Positions 1 to 9,246 are shown, counted from the first letter of the stretch. The stretch: DNA of 16,258 bases from JARYLZ01 sp964388275 (GCA_964388275.1 CAYLZD010000054.1:1-16258); one strand, 5' to 3'. The notes: generated by a model from the sequence alone, not told the origin. A program made the numbers and translations.

Positions 1-155
1 TCGTGAACCCGCCCCCGAGCGACGTGTTGATATCGGCGTGCGGCGTCATCAATTGTGAACAGCTCCTTGCTCCCTGACACGTGATGGAACCGATCCACTC
101 CCACTTGCGGGCAGTCGATCGTGTCACCCCGGTGCAGGCCGGCTTCCCTCGCCGA
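1..155. other. Contig-edge stretch, no gene assignable
   Basis: This stretch lies downstream of the first hybrid kinase and is cut by the window edge. On the minus strand two overlapping frames stay open to the edge. One could begin at GTG (complement of about 125-127) or at ATG (complement of 47-49); an AAGGAG at the complement of 63-68 lies 13 bases before that ATG and 10 before an in-frame TTG. The other open frame continues in phase after the kinase stop and reads like protein, but has no convincing start. Plus-strand frames close within 80 bases. No hairpin followed by a T run is visible as a terminator for the kinase gene. I cannot choose between a new minus-strand gene and non-coding sequence. 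Confidence 0.3.
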
Positions 156-2882
156 TCAGGCATCCGACGCAGCGGCCGGCAGCTCTCCGGCGCCGGCCGG
201 CCGGTCCGCGAGCAGGCGGCGCATCACATCCAGCAGATGTGATTTGCTCATCGGTTTGGCGATGAAGTAGCTGCAGCCCGCTTCCATGCACAGATCCCTG
301 TCGGCAGGGAATGCGTGCGCTGTGAGAGCCACAATCGGGATCGATTTGAAGTCTTCCGACGCCCGCAGTTCGCGCGTCAAGTCTATCCCCGTCTTCTTGC
401 CCTTCAGGGAAATGTCCATGAGGATAATATCGGGTGCGCGTTGTCTTATGGATCTTTTTGCCTTCGGCGCCGAATCCGCGCTGATGATTTCGTATTCAGG
501 ATTCAAAATCAGGGCGAGATACTCGACGGTCATCGGATCGTCTTCCACCGCCAGGACGAGCGGTTTGCCACCGGCGCGTTTTCGCGGCGCTGGAACATCG
601 GACCGGGAGTTGCTGTCCGCGTCGTCCCCCGCGCGGAACTCCTGCAATTTCACGGACATGACGGTCCCTATCCCTTTCTCGCTCCGGGCTTCAATTTCCG
701 CCCCGTGAAAATCCAGATATCGCTTGACGAGCGCCAGTCCGAGTCCGATTCCCGCGCCGGCGACCATGCCGTTGTCTTCTCTATTGGCGTAAGGTTCGAA
801 AACCGTGCGCAATGCGGATTCGGATATTCCGGCGCCCGAGTCCCGCACGTCGATCGACATGCGTCCGTCGCGGTCAAAGTACAATCTGACCGCCACCGAG
901 CCCCTGTCGGAGTACCTCAGCGCATTGTCGAGCAGATTGCGCAGCGCATCGCCGAGCAGATCAGCATCCGCTACGATTTCGGCCTGCCCGCACTCGTTAA
1001 TGAAAACCAGTGACAATCCCTTTTTCTGCGCCCGCGGTTTCATCTCCGCCACCAGCCGCTGCAAGAGCTCGGCCGGATCGAGCCGGCTGAACACAGGAAC
1101 GATGGTTCCGTCCTGTATGCCCGAATACCTGACGATATCGTCCACGGCTTTCCGCAGCCTGGCGCCTCCGCGGCCGATGCCTTCGACCAGACGCATGTCC
1201 TCGGCGTCCAGCCTGTCTCCCGCATTTTCGATCAATATCTGCGAATAGCCGTTTATGGTATTGAGAGGCGTGCGGATTTCGTGCGATATGTTGGCGATTA
1301 TCGCATCCTTCAAACGAACGGAATTCTCGACTTCCTTCTTCGCCGATATCAGGTCGCTTTCCACAGCCTTGAATTCCGAAATGTCCCGGAACATCAACAG
1401 AGCCGACACTACGGCGCCGTCCACTTCATGCATTGGAAAAATGCCGATCCTGACCCAGCGCGACGCCTTTCCGAAATTGATTTCAAGTTCCTGCGTTTTC
1501 GGTATGTCCGTGCGAATCGCCTCGGCAACTTCCATCGACAGCACCGACGCTTCCTTGTGGTTGAGAAACGCGGTCAGGGGCTTGTCGACAATGCCGGTAT
1601 CGGGCATCGCGACAAGCTCGGCCGCTCTGCTGTTGGCGAAGCGGCACATGCCCTTGTTGTCGATGATGAACACCGCATCGCCGGACGACTCGACGATCGC
1701 CCTGTAGCGTTCCTCGCTCCTACGGAGTTCCTCCCGGGCCTCCTTCGTGTCGCTGATGTCCAGAGCGATCCCGGTCGCCCTCAGCGGCCTGCCGATGTCG
1801 TCGAACTCCACCGTGGTGACGGTCATGAAAATCCATATCCAGGCTCCTTTCCTGGTTCGGAGTCGGAACTCGCTGGTGAAGCGTTTCGCATCGCCGAACA
1901 GCAGGTCGTCAAAGCTGGATTTCACACTGCCGAGATCATCCGGGTGTACGAACGAAATCAGCTTGCCCAAACCGCCTGTCAGTTCGGATGCGGAATAACC
2001 GAGCATGTCCGCCAGTTCTTCGTTCACGATCATGTGGTCCCTGCCGGAATCCCAATCGATCACGCCGCAATGCGCGCTTTCCAGAGCCAAAGCGAGACGG
2101 CGTTGGCTCTTCAACAGATCTCCCTCCATCTGCTTGCGGGCCGTGATATCGCGGTTTATTCCGGCGGTCCCGATGATATCGCCGGAACCGTCGCGCAGCG
2201 GAAGTCTCGTGACGAGCAGGGCGCGTCTGATACGGCCCGTGTCAGGGTCGTCGTCGATGTGCTCGCGATTGAGCATGGGTTCTGCGCTGTTGACCGCTTC
2301 GCCGTCGATCCCGATCTGCCGTTCCGCCGCGCGGGCCGGCAGGAGATCGTGGGCGGTTTTTCCAATCACGTCCTCCGGGCTCCGGCAATCGAAGGCCCGA
2401 ACGCAGGCCTCGTTGGCGAGCAGGATCTTCCCGCGCAGGTCCTTGATGCAGATCTCGTCCGGTATCGCGTCCAGCAGGGCCCTCAATATCGGCCGCTCCT
2501 CCCTCATGAACATTTCCGACCTGTCGCGGATCACGGCGACGAATCCAGGCTCGCCGCCTTGTCCGCCGGGATACGCCGCAGCATGTATGCCAGTCTCCAC
2601 CGTGCTGCCGTCGCCTCGTATGCAGCTATACTCGCCGTGCATCGGTATGCCGGTCACCCTTATCTCGCCGAGCGCCTCTTTCGCGCGGGCGCGATCCGCG
2701 GCGTCGATGAAATCGAAAGCCGACACAATCTCCTTCGAGAAATCCAGGTCGGGGCTTAATCCGAAAAACCTGCCGGCCGCCGAATTCGTCCAGCGGATTC
2801 CGCCGTCTGCGGCGAGCACGACTATGCCGTCGGGTATGGCTTCCAGGATGCCGAGAATGTCGCGTATCTGTTCCATGTCCAT
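156..2882 (-). CDS. PAS-PAS-PAS-PAS hybrid sensor histidine kinase with C-terminal receiver
   Basis: A 908-residue soluble hybrid histidine kinase. Order: four PAS folds (about residues 10-122, 132-249, 262-379 with the FVHPDD motif, and 389-505), a short helical linker, HisKA (525-592) with His534 in NISHEIRTPL, HATPase_c (about 635-750; N-box Asn653, then DSGAGIS and GLGLALVKRYL), and a receiver (about 783-895) with VEDD acid pocket, phosphoacceptor Asp823 and Lys876. All residues needed for autophosphorylation and intramolecular phosphotransfer are present. No signal peptide or membrane segment is visible, so it should sense in the cytoplasm through the PAS domains; ligands are unknown. 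It is the last gene of a minus-strand run, 83 bp after a related kinase. The start is ATG with no clear Shine-Dalgarno; an in-frame TGA three codons upstream rules out a longer protein, and Met3 is an alternative start. There is no output domain, so a separate Hpt or response regulator elsewhere would be needed to pass the signal on. Confidence 0.93.
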   Translation of the reverse strand: MDMEQIRDILGILEAIPDGIVVLAADGGIRWTNSAAGRFFGLSPDLDFSKEIVSAFDFIDAADRARAKEALGEIRVTGIPMHGEYSCIRGDGSTVETGIHAAAYPGGQGGEPGFVAVIRDRSEMFMREERPILRALLDAIPDEICIKDLRGKILLANEACVRAFDCRSPEDVIGKTAHDLLPARAAERQIGIDGEAVNSAEPMLNREHIDDDPDTGRIRRALLVTRLPLRDGSGDIIGTAGINRDITARKQMEGDLLKSQRRLALALESAHCGVIDWDSGRDHMIVNEELADMLGYSASELTGGLGKLISFVHPDDLGSVKSSFDDLLFGDAKRFTSEFRLRTRKGAWIWIFMTVTTVEFDDIGRPLRATGIALDISDTKEAREELRRSEERYRAIVESSGDAVFIIDNKGMCRFANSRAAELVAMPDTGIVDKPLTAFLNHKEASVLSMEVAEAIRTDIPKTQELEINFGKASRWVRIGIFPMHEVDGAVVSALLMFRDISEFKAVESDLISAKKEVENSVRLKDAIIANISHEIRTPLNTINGYSQILIENAGDRLDAEDMRLVEGIGRGGARLRKAVDDIVRYSGIQDGTIVPVFSRLDPAELLQRLVAEMKPRAQKKGLSLVFINECGQAEIVADADLLGDALRNLLDNALRYSDRGSVAVRLYFDRDGRMSIDVRDSGAGISESALRTVFEPYANREDNGMVAGAGIGLGLALVKRYLDFHGAEIEARSEKGIGTVMSVKLQEFRAGDDADSNSRSDVPAPRKRAGGKPLVLAVEDDPMTVEYLALILNPEYEIISADSAPKAKRSIRQRAPDIILMDISLKGKKTGIDLTRELRASEDFKSIPIVALTAHAFPADRDLCMEAGCSYFIAKPMSKSHLLDVMRRLLADRPAGAGELPAAASDA

Positions 2883-2965
2883 CTTATCTCATCTGTGTTC
2901 CGAAAACCGCGGGCCATTGAGCCGCCGTGCCTTTATCGTCCACGCTGTGAAGCTCCGCGCACCGG

Positions 2966-5344
2966 TCACCTCACATGTTTCTTCAGCATCTCGACAAGAC
3001 TGCGCTTGTTAACGGGTTTGGCGAGATAATCGTCGCATCCGGCCGCGAGACAAGCCCTCCTGTCCTCTTCGAAAGCGCAAGCCGTGACGGCTATGACGGG
3101 CAAATCCTTCCACAATCCGGAACCTCTCACAATTTGCAACAACTCAAGTCCGGTTTCGCCCGCGCCGAGAGCGATATCCAGCAGAATCCCGCGTATGCCG
3201 CCTTCCATCAGGGCGCGAGTCGCCTGTTTCAGATTCCGCGCCGTACGCAACATATACAGGCCGGACAGTTGAAGTTCGAGCATATCCACTGTGTCGTCGT
3301 CATCCTCGACGACCAGAAGGAGGGGCTTCCCCGCCGCGGCGGCTTCATCGGAAGCGGGCCTGGCGCGCCGGCCGGAATCCGCTGAAACGGACTCGCCTAT
3401 CCGGAATGTCACGGTGAACACGGTTCCCACGCCTCTCGCGCTGCGCACCTCGATGCCGGCGCCGTGCATTTCCAGATAGCGCTTGACGAGAGACAGGCCG
3501 AGACCGATGCCGTCGAACGATCTCCCGTAGCCGATTTCTTCCTGTGAATAGGGATCAAAAATGTGCGGAATGTAGTCGGGCGATATTCCGACTCCGGTAT
3601 CGCGGATTTCCACGACGACGTCGCCGCCCGGGCTCTCACTGAGACTGACGGCGATCGAACCTTTCCGCGTGTACTTGACGGCGTTGTCCAGGATATTGTT
3701 GAACGCCTGCGTTATTATGTACTGATCGACGGACAAGACCGGATCGCCGCCGTCGACGGTGAACAGCAGTTCGAGGTTGTTCTGCTCGACGATGGGACGG
3801 ATGTCCGCCAGCAGGTTCTCAAGCAGTCGGCGCATCGACACTTCGGAACGGCGCAAGGTCAGATCGTCGGTCTGCAGCCTGGAGTAAGTGAGTATGAGAT
3901 CCACCGTGCGCATCAGGCGCGCGCTGCCACGGCGGATGCTATCGAACATCGCCCCTTCGTTCTCGATCAACCTGCCGGCCAGCGACTCCTCCAGCACTTG
4001 AGCGTAACCGGTTATGATGTTCAACGGGGTGCGGATCTCGTGGGAAATGTTGGCGATGAACGCGTCCTTCAGGCGGTCGGATTTCTCGGCCCTGTCCCTG
4101 GCGCTGATGAGCTCTTCTTCGGTTCGCTTGGCTTCGGTGATGTCGCGCGCGATGACCAGAGCGCTCCGCACCCGGCCGTCGGCCTCGTGAACCGGCTCCG
4201 TCGAGCAGCGGTGCCACGCAATCTTGCCGAAGCTCGACGTCTCGGCTTCGAAAGCCGATCCTTTCAGCTCGTCAACCGCCAGCCGGACGGCGTCCATGAT
4301 CGAGCGTGAGTAATTGCCGGACAGCAAATCCCGCGCGGACAATCCCACGCAATCGTCCGTTGATCGGCCGAGGCGCGCCGCCGCCGTCGAATTCGCGAAG
4401 AGGATTTCGCCGTCACGGTCGATTACAAATATGCTTTCGCCGGCGGTCTCCACGACGACGCGGTACTTTTCCTCACTTTTCCGCAGAGCATCGAGAGCGT
4501 GCCGGCGCAGGGTGACATCCCGGTAGTTCGCCACCAGCGCGCCGACGGCCGGATCGTCGATAAGATTCGTAATCGCGGCTTCAATCCAGACCCAGCCGCC
4601 GTTCCTGTGCAGAAGGCGGAATTCGCCCGAGAAGGAAGCTCCCTCGATTTCCCTGACGCCGTGAAACGCTGCGATCATAGCGCCGACATCGTCCGGATGC
4701 ATGAAATCGAATACCGACCTTCCGGTAATCCGTTCAGGCTCGTAACCCAGAATGCGACGGCAAGCGGCGCTTTGATAGAGCAGGATGCCTTCGGAATCGA
4801 GCAAAGCTATGCCTTCATTCGAGCGCTCTATCATCGCCCGGAAACGCCGCTCGCTCTGCGCCAATTCCTGCTCGGCATTCAAACGGGCGCTGATGTCCTC
4901 CTTCACGGCGATGAAATGCGTCAGCTCGCCGGCTTCGTCTCTCACCGGGGTGATCGACATCTCCTCCGTGTACAAGGCGCCGTTCTTGCGCTTGTTGACC
5001 AGCCTGCCCCGCCACACGATACCGTCGAGTATCGTCTGCCAGAGCTCTCTGTAAAAAGCCTCGTCCTGAACGCCAGACTTCAGAAGGCGCGGATTCCGTC
5101 CTATGATTTCATTCGCCTCGTAACCCGTCAAACTCTTGAAAGCAGTGTTGCACCACACCACGTTCCCGTCCTTGTCGGCCAGGACGATGGCGTTGGCGGC
5201 GGCTTCCATCGCGATGCCGTATAAACGCTGCGGCACGGAAGCATCCCGCTCGGCGGTTCCGGATTCATTAACCGCCTTTTCGGATTCAATTATGCTTTTT
5301 ATGACTTCGAGTCCGTCTCCGGATTCCGAATTGGGTTTTTCCAT
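2966..5344 (-). CDS. PAS-PAS-PAS hybrid sensor histidine kinase with C-terminal receiver
   Basis: A 792-residue soluble hybrid histidine kinase. An N-terminal 40-residue tail is followed by three PAS domains (about 40-153, with the common GRNPRLLKSG motif; 164-280, with FMHPDD; 290-404), HisKA (425-492) with His435 in NISHEIRTPL, HATPase_c (about 535-652; Asn554 in the N-box, DTGVGIS, GLGLSLVKRYL) and a receiver (about 672-790) with VEDDDD, phosphoacceptor Asp723 and Lys776. No membrane segment is visible. Its HisKA-to-receiver half closely matches the next gene downstream (RLKDAFIANISHEIRTPLN against RLKDAIIANISHEIRTPLN), which suggests tandem duplication followed by PAS divergence. The middle kinase PAS carries a bulkier, aromatic-rich core, typical of PAS_3 folds. 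The ATG start has no recognisable Shine-Dalgarno (GTTAAC directly precedes it). It sits 85 bp after the DUF389 gene and may share its transcript. The signal it senses cannot be read from sequence. Confidence 0.93.
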   Translation of the reverse strand: MEKPNSESGDGLEVIKSIIESEKAVNESGTAERDASVPQRLYGIAMEAAANAIVLADKDGNVVWCNTAFKSLTGYEANEIIGRNPRLLKSGVQDEAFYRELWQTILDGIVWRGRLVNKRKNGALYTEEMSITPVRDEAGELTHFIAVKEDISARLNAEQELAQSERRFRAMIERSNEGIALLDSEGILLYQSAACRRILGYEPERITGRSVFDFMHPDDVGAMIAAFHGVREIEGASFSGEFRLLHRNGGWVWIEAAITNLIDDPAVGALVANYRDVTLRRHALDALRKSEEKYRVVVETAGESIFVIDRDGEILFANSTAAARLGRSTDDCVGLSARDLLSGNYSRSIMDAVRLAVDELKGSAFEAETSSFGKIAWHRCSTEPVHEADGRVRSALVIARDITEAKRTEEELISARDRAEKSDRLKDAFIANISHEIRTPLNIITGYAQVLEESLAGRLIENEGAMFDSIRRGSARLMRTVDLILTYSRLQTDDLTLRRSEVSMRRLLENLLADIRPIVEQNNLELLFTVDGGDPVLSVDQYIITQAFNNILDNAVKYTRKGSIAVSLSESPGGDVVVEIRDTGVGISPDYIPHIFDPYSQEEIGYGRSFDGIGLGLSLVKRYLEMHGAGIEVRSARGVGTVFTVTFRIGESVSADSGRRARPASDEAAAAGKPLLLVVEDDDDTVDMLELQLSGLYMLRTARNLKQATRALMEGGIRGILLDIALGAGETGLELLQIVRGSGLWKDLPVIAVTACAFEEDRRACLAAGCDDYLAKPVNKRSLVEMLKKHVR

Positions 5345-5429
5345 GTTAACAATATATGCGCGTCAAGCGAAACGCGGGAAGATAAATCAAGGGTTTGTGC
5401 AATTCCTGCATTATCCGGCTGGGAGGGGT

Positions 5430-6782
5430 TCAGCGCTCCACTATCATCCGGAGTCCGGCCGATCCTGTTCGCACCCGCAGCCAGTTCTCGATGCTTCGGG
5501 TCTCGCTTCTCGACATAGGGACCCGCGCTTTGAGCAAGGCGACCGCGATCGTGTCGCCGCGGAGTCCCTCTTCCGAGAACATCACCGCCCTGCTGATGGC
5601 CGCATGCGACACCTTGGGATTCAGCGCGCCCAATTCCCGGGCAATATCGTCCGAATCAGCGGCGGTCATGGACGCGAGCACGCCGCGCATCGAATCGAGA
5701 TCGCGGTTTTTCCTTTCGAGCATCAGCAGGCTGCGCTGATAAAGCGTCTCGAGCAGATCGCTTTTCAAATGCGCAACGTCTATCCGCGAATCCGTGTCCC
5801 CGCCCTGATGCACCCGGACCGTGACGCCTGAAAGCTTGTACAAGGGAAGTTTCCGCAATGATTGGTCCAGAAGCTCCTGCGACACCCTCTCTCCCACGAG
5901 GAATACATCCACTATGCGGCCGGCCTCGGTCCTCTCGATCCTCCGGCTGACGATCTCCGTATCAGGAAAGGCGAGTTCTTCCTTCACGAACCTGTTCACG
6001 TTCTGCTGGAACAGGGTGTCGTTGACTATCGTGTAAGCCAGGTAAATGCTCGGCAGCGTGGTCAGTATCACAATCGTGTAGATTGTGACGCTCGCTTTCC
6101 GATCGGCGGCCATCGCGGTTAAATCTACCCGGGGCAGCTTGAGCAGACGCACGAAAAGCCACGTCGAGAACGCGATCATGACACTGTTGATGAAAAACAG
6201 ATACAACGCGCCGAAAAAATACGCGGCGCTGCCGATGGCAAGTCCGTAACCGGCAGTGCACAGGGGCGGCATGAGAGCCGTGGCGATCGCCACTCCGGGA
6301 ATCACGTTGCCTTTCGACTTTCTCGTGGCGCCGACTATGCCGGCCATTCCGCCGAAGAGCGCGATCAACACGTCCCATACAGTCGGATATGTGCGTGCGA
6401 GCAGTTCCGACCTGGCTTCCGACAGCGGAGTTATCAGGAAGTACAGCGTGGAGGCGAGAAGGCTGAAGCCGACCATTACCATCAGATGCCGGTAAGACTT
6501 CTTGACAAGCGCCACGTCCGAGATCCCGAGACCCAGTCCGATACCCATTATCGGTCCCATCAGGGGAGAAATCAGCATCGCGCCGATGATGACTGCCGTG
6601 GAATTGACGTTGAGCCCCACCGAAGCCACGAAGATCGCGAATACGAGGATCCACAGATTGGTCCCCCGCACGTCGACTCCGCTCTTTATCGACTCGATTA
6701 TCTCGAGGTCTTCCGCCTTGTCATGATGCAAATTCAGAACATCATGCAGAAAGTCGCTCACACGATTACTTGTTGCTTTCAT
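5430..6782 (-). CDS. DUF389 family integral membrane protein
   Basis: A 450-residue polytopic membrane protein of the DUF389 family, whose biochemical role is not established. The hallmark is visible at residues 58-80 (VNSTAVIIGAMLISPLMGPI) and again at 162-180 (PGVAIATALMPPLCTAGYG). Likely membrane segments are about 42-57, 62-86, 98-119, 134-153, 162-184, 187-212 and 231-252. Before them is the family's short cytoplasmic lead (DKAEDLEIIESIKSGVDVRG). A soluble C-terminal region of about 190 residues (260-450) is rich in charged helix and is longer than the minimal family core. The ATG start is supported by GGAG five bases upstream. It is first in a minus-strand run with two hybrid histidine kinases and could share regulation with them; that link is inference from spacing only. 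Confidence 0.9.
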   Translation of the reverse strand: MKATSNRVSDFLHDVLNLHHDKAEDLEIIESIKSGVDVRGTNLWILVFAIFVASVGLNVNSTAVIIGAMLISPLMGPIMGIGLGLGISDVALVKKSYRHLMVMVGFSLLASTLYFLITPLSEARSELLARTYPTVWDVLIALFGGMAGIVGATRKSKGNVIPGVAIATALMPPLCTAGYGLAIGSAAYFFGALYLFFINSVMIAFSTWLFVRLLKLPRVDLTAMAADRKASVTIYTIVILTTLPSIYLAYTIVNDTLFQQNVNRFVKEELAFPDTEIVSRRIERTEAGRIVDVFLVGERVSQELLDQSLRKLPLYKLSGVTVRVHQGGDTDSRIDVAHLKSDLLETLYQRSLLMLERKNRDLDSMRGVLASMTAADSDDIARELGALNPKVSHAAISRAVMFSEEGLRGDTIAVALLKARVPMSRSETRSIENWLRVRTGSAGLRMIVER

Positions 6783-6811
6783 TTCCGCTCCGGGATTATT
6801 CAGACCGTACT

Positions 6812-6846
6812 CGCCGGCCGCCGGCGCTCGGGAAATCCGCCGAGCG
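6812..6846 (-). other. Two overlapping GC-rich hairpins upstream of the DUF389 gene
   Basis: In the 127 bp between the TonB receptor and the DUF389 gene, CGCCGG (6812-6817) pairs with CCGGCG (6821-6826) around a 3-base loop. CGCTCGG (6825-6831) pairs with CCGAGCG (6840-6846) around an 8-base loop. They share two bases, so both cannot form completely at once. No T run follows on the minus strand. They could act in the DUF389 leader or could simply reflect GC-rich spacer sequence. No promoter with recognisable elements was found here. Confidence 0.3.
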
Positions 6847-6885
6847 GCGACGGCCTATGAATATCGCGAAAACAGCCGCGCTTTG

Positions 6886-6907
6886 CGAACCGCCGCGCGG
6901 CGGCTCG
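6886..6907 (-). terminator. Hairpin just after the TonB receptor stop codon, possible 3' end element
   Basis: The 14-base perfect palindrome CCGCCGCGCGGCGG (6890-6903) is extended by flanking bases to a 22-base fold two to three bases past the receptor stop codon. In minus-strand RNA, positions 6904 and 6889 form a G-U pair, whereas in plus-strand RNA they would be a C-A mismatch. The full fold therefore favours minus-strand RNA, which fits a role in the receptor transcript. No U tract follows, so it is not a canonical intrinsic terminator; an mRNA 3'-end stabiliser is equally possible. Confidence 0.35.
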
Positions 6908-6909
6908 TG

Positions 6910-9246
6910 TCAATGATCGTGCTCTCCTTCGGATTCGAGCGGGGCAAGCCGGAAACGTATCCCCGCGAATACCTCGCGGCCCTTGACCGGGCCCCAGGCG
7001 AACGTGGTTTCGAATCGCCTGCCGAAAGGATCGGATGCGCCCAGTATCGGTGATTTCTGTCTGAAATCGAAGAGATTCTCTATGCCGGCGTAAACCTCCA
7101 GAGTCGACCAGCGTTTGGTGATCTGGAAGTTCAAGAGCGAGTAGGACGGCGACTCGTCGGATGTCGCGGCCGCGTCAGGATAAGCGCTTCGATCAGGCAA
7201 CCCTTGCGGACCGTGCCACTCCAGGGTGGCCGCCCCCGAGAGGCCGGTCGGAGCATGCTCGTAAGAGGCCATGGCGAGGAGTTTATGCCGTGAAATGAAG
7301 GGAATATCCAGACGCCGATCCCCTTTCCTCCACCAGGCGTCAGTGAACGCGTAGGCGACTTTCGTCTCCAGACCCTTCGCGGGGTCGAGCAGGATTTCGG
7401 CGACCACGTTCGTCGAGGCCGACGGCTCATCCGGCTGAACGAGCAGGAAGCGGTCCGGATCCGCGTCGTAATCGACTATCAGTTGACGGCGGAATTCGGT
7501 TCTGAAGGCGTCGAGAGTCAATGTGACGCCCATACCGGCGAATTCGGCCAGCTTTGTCGCGCTGAACCCGTAGTTGAGGGCATGTTCCATGCTTTCCTGC
7601 TCCGGAAACGCCAGGTCGCGGCCGCTCGCGAAGAGCGCCGCGTTTTCAACGCGAGGGAAAGGCCGGCGGTACCCGAGTCCCGCGACGCCTCGCAGCGTCA
7701 GGTCAAAGGCGGGCGACCATTTCGCGAATATCCGCGGCGTGGCGAGAAAACCGTGCTCGTTGTGAGCATCCGCCCTGAAGCCGGCTATGACCACGAGCTT
7801 GTCGTCGAAAAATTCGAGCTTGGATTCCGCGAACAGGCCGGGCACGGATTCCACCGTGCTGCTCCTGCCGTCGTAAGTCTTGTTCAAGGGATTCGCCGCG
7901 AAGCGCAGGTTCTCGTCGAGCGACAGAAACTTGTAACTCGCTCCCGCCGTCAGCGAGTGGCCGCCGCCGAAAGGCAGAATCACGCTTGCATCGGCGTAGG
8001 CGTGGCGCTGCGCGGCCTCGTAGCGGGTCGCTCCGTACCAGGCGTTCTGATCGTGCGCGCTCGCGGCGATATGGCCGCGCACACGCCCCCAACCGCCGGC
8101 CGGAGCTTCAACGGAAGCCGCGGTCTCCGACCGCCTGTTGTCGACGACCTGTCCGAAACGCCCGGTCCCGCCCGCATGCAACACCGGATCGAAACCATAT
8201 TGTCCGCCGATGCGCTGTTCGTAGGTGTACTTTCCGTTTATGCGCGCCGTGACGTCTTCGCTCTGGTAGGACCAGGTGTTCAGGAGGAACTGGCGATCTA
8301 TGCGCGGCATGTCGAGAAAGCCGTCGCCGTCGTGATCGACGCGCAGCGCGGGAAGCACGAGGTGGCCCGACAGGGTGGTATTCCAGCCGCCGAAACTTCC
8401 CGAAGCGCTCGCGTTCACCTGCTTCTCCATCGATGAATTCGCGAAGAGGTTCAGAAACAAGGCGTCGGCGCTCTCCCTCTCCTTCAGCAGCACGTTCACC
8501 ATTCCGCTCACGGATTCATAGCCCTGCAGCACGGAGTTGGCGCCTTTCACCACGTACATCTGCCGTATGAGCGGTCCGGGGATGAAAGAGAGTCCGTACT
8601 GCGAATTGATGCCGGTGAACAGGGTGGGCGTGTTGTCCAGCAATATGTAGGTATAGGCGCCCGAAAGTCCGAGCATGCGCAGTTCGCGCAGATCGGTAAT
8701 GATGTCCGTCACTCCGGGCTCCACGGAGAGCGTGGTCGAGAAGCAGCCGGAGAGCTCGCAACAAGGAGCTTTTTCGAGTTCCGCCTGCGAGATGGCCTCG
8801 GTGCGGAATTCTATCGGGGCAAGAGACACGCCTTTCCGCTCGCCTTCCACCGTGTAGGAATCCAGCGTTTTGATATTCCTCAGCACGATGCGGAGCGGAC
8901 CCTTAGACGGGACCGCTTCGAGAGTATCCCCGACGTAACCGGCATGGGTCACGGCAAGCCGCGCCTCCGTGGCGGGACGCCTGATCGAGAAAGAGCCGTC
9001 GGCGCCTGTCATGACGCCGATGCCTGAACCGATCCAGAAGACGCCGGCGCCCGGCAGGGGGCGAAGCGAATCCCCGTCCTCGTGCAAAACGACGCCGTCG
9101 AGATGCCCGTGTTCCTGCGCCGTCAGCAGCACTGTTTGGAGACTGAAGGCGGCTACCAGGGCGAGTAGCGTCCGTATGCCCGGACGTCCCCCCGAGAACC
9201 CGCGCATGCGGGCGCGTGAAAGCATATGTGAAATGTGATACAGCAT
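6910..9246 (-). CDS. TonB-dependent outer membrane receptor, probable metal substrate
   Basis: A 778-residue TonB-dependent receptor, a normal length for the family. Features in order: signal peptide to about residue 44 (hydrophobic TLLALVAAFSLQTVLL, then TAQ); carboxypeptidase-regulatory-like domain about 46-124; a TonB-box-like stretch near 128-136 (DSYTVEG); plug domain about 145-250; beta-barrel from about 260 to the aromatic-ending strands near the C-terminus (VFAGIRF). The plug opens with CCELSGC (Cys162, Cys163, Cys168), a motif I associate with Bacteroidota receptors found beside heavy-metal genes. The predicted mature N-terminus is EHGH and the last six residues are EGEHDH, so both ends are His-rich. 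The start is ATG with GAGGAAGG just upstream. It follows a cysteine-rich exported protein by 73 bp and the two are likely translationally coupled. Copper or another soft metal is a reasonable guess, but siderophore or corrinoid uptake is not excluded. Confidence 0.9.
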   Translation of the reverse strand: MLYHISHMLSRARMRGFSGGRPGIRTLLALVAAFSLQTVLLTAQEHGHLDGVVLHEDGDSLRPLPGAGVFWIGSGIGVMTGADGSFSIRRPATEARLAVTHAGYVGDTLEAVPSKGPLRIVLRNIKTLDSYTVEGERKGVSLAPIEFRTEAISQAELEKAPCCELSGCFSTTLSVEPGVTDIITDLRELRMLGLSGAYTYILLDNTPTLFTGINSQYGLSFIPGPLIRQMYVVKGANSVLQGYESVSGMVNVLLKERESADALFLNLFANSSMEKQVNASASGSFGGWNTTLSGHLVLPALRVDHDGDGFLDMPRIDRQFLLNTWSYQSEDVTARINGKYTYEQRIGGQYGFDPVLHAGGTGRFGQVVDNRRSETAASVEAPAGGWGRVRGHIAASAHDQNAWYGATRYEAAQRHAYADASVILPFGGGHSLTAGASYKFLSLDENLRFAANPLNKTYDGRSSTVESVPGLFAESKLEFFDDKLVVIAGFRADAHNEHGFLATPRIFAKWSPAFDLTLRGVAGLGYRRPFPRVENAALFASGRDLAFPEQESMEHALNYGFSATKLAEFAGMGVTLTLDAFRTEFRRQLIVDYDADPDRFLLVQPDEPSASTNVVAEILLDPAKGLETKVAYAFTDAWWRKGDRRLDIPFISRHKLLAMASYEHAPTGLSGAATLEWHGPQGLPDRSAYPDAAATSDESPSYSLLNFQITKRWSTLEVYAGIENLFDFRQKSPILGASDPFGRRFETTFAWGPVKGREVFAGIRFRLAPLESEGEHDH

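Noticed and set aside
1281..2759. A 492-codon open frame on the plus strand
   Set aside because: It lies wholly antisense to a clear hybrid histidine kinase with all motifs intact. Its translation has no recognisable domain; open antisense frames are expected at this GC content.
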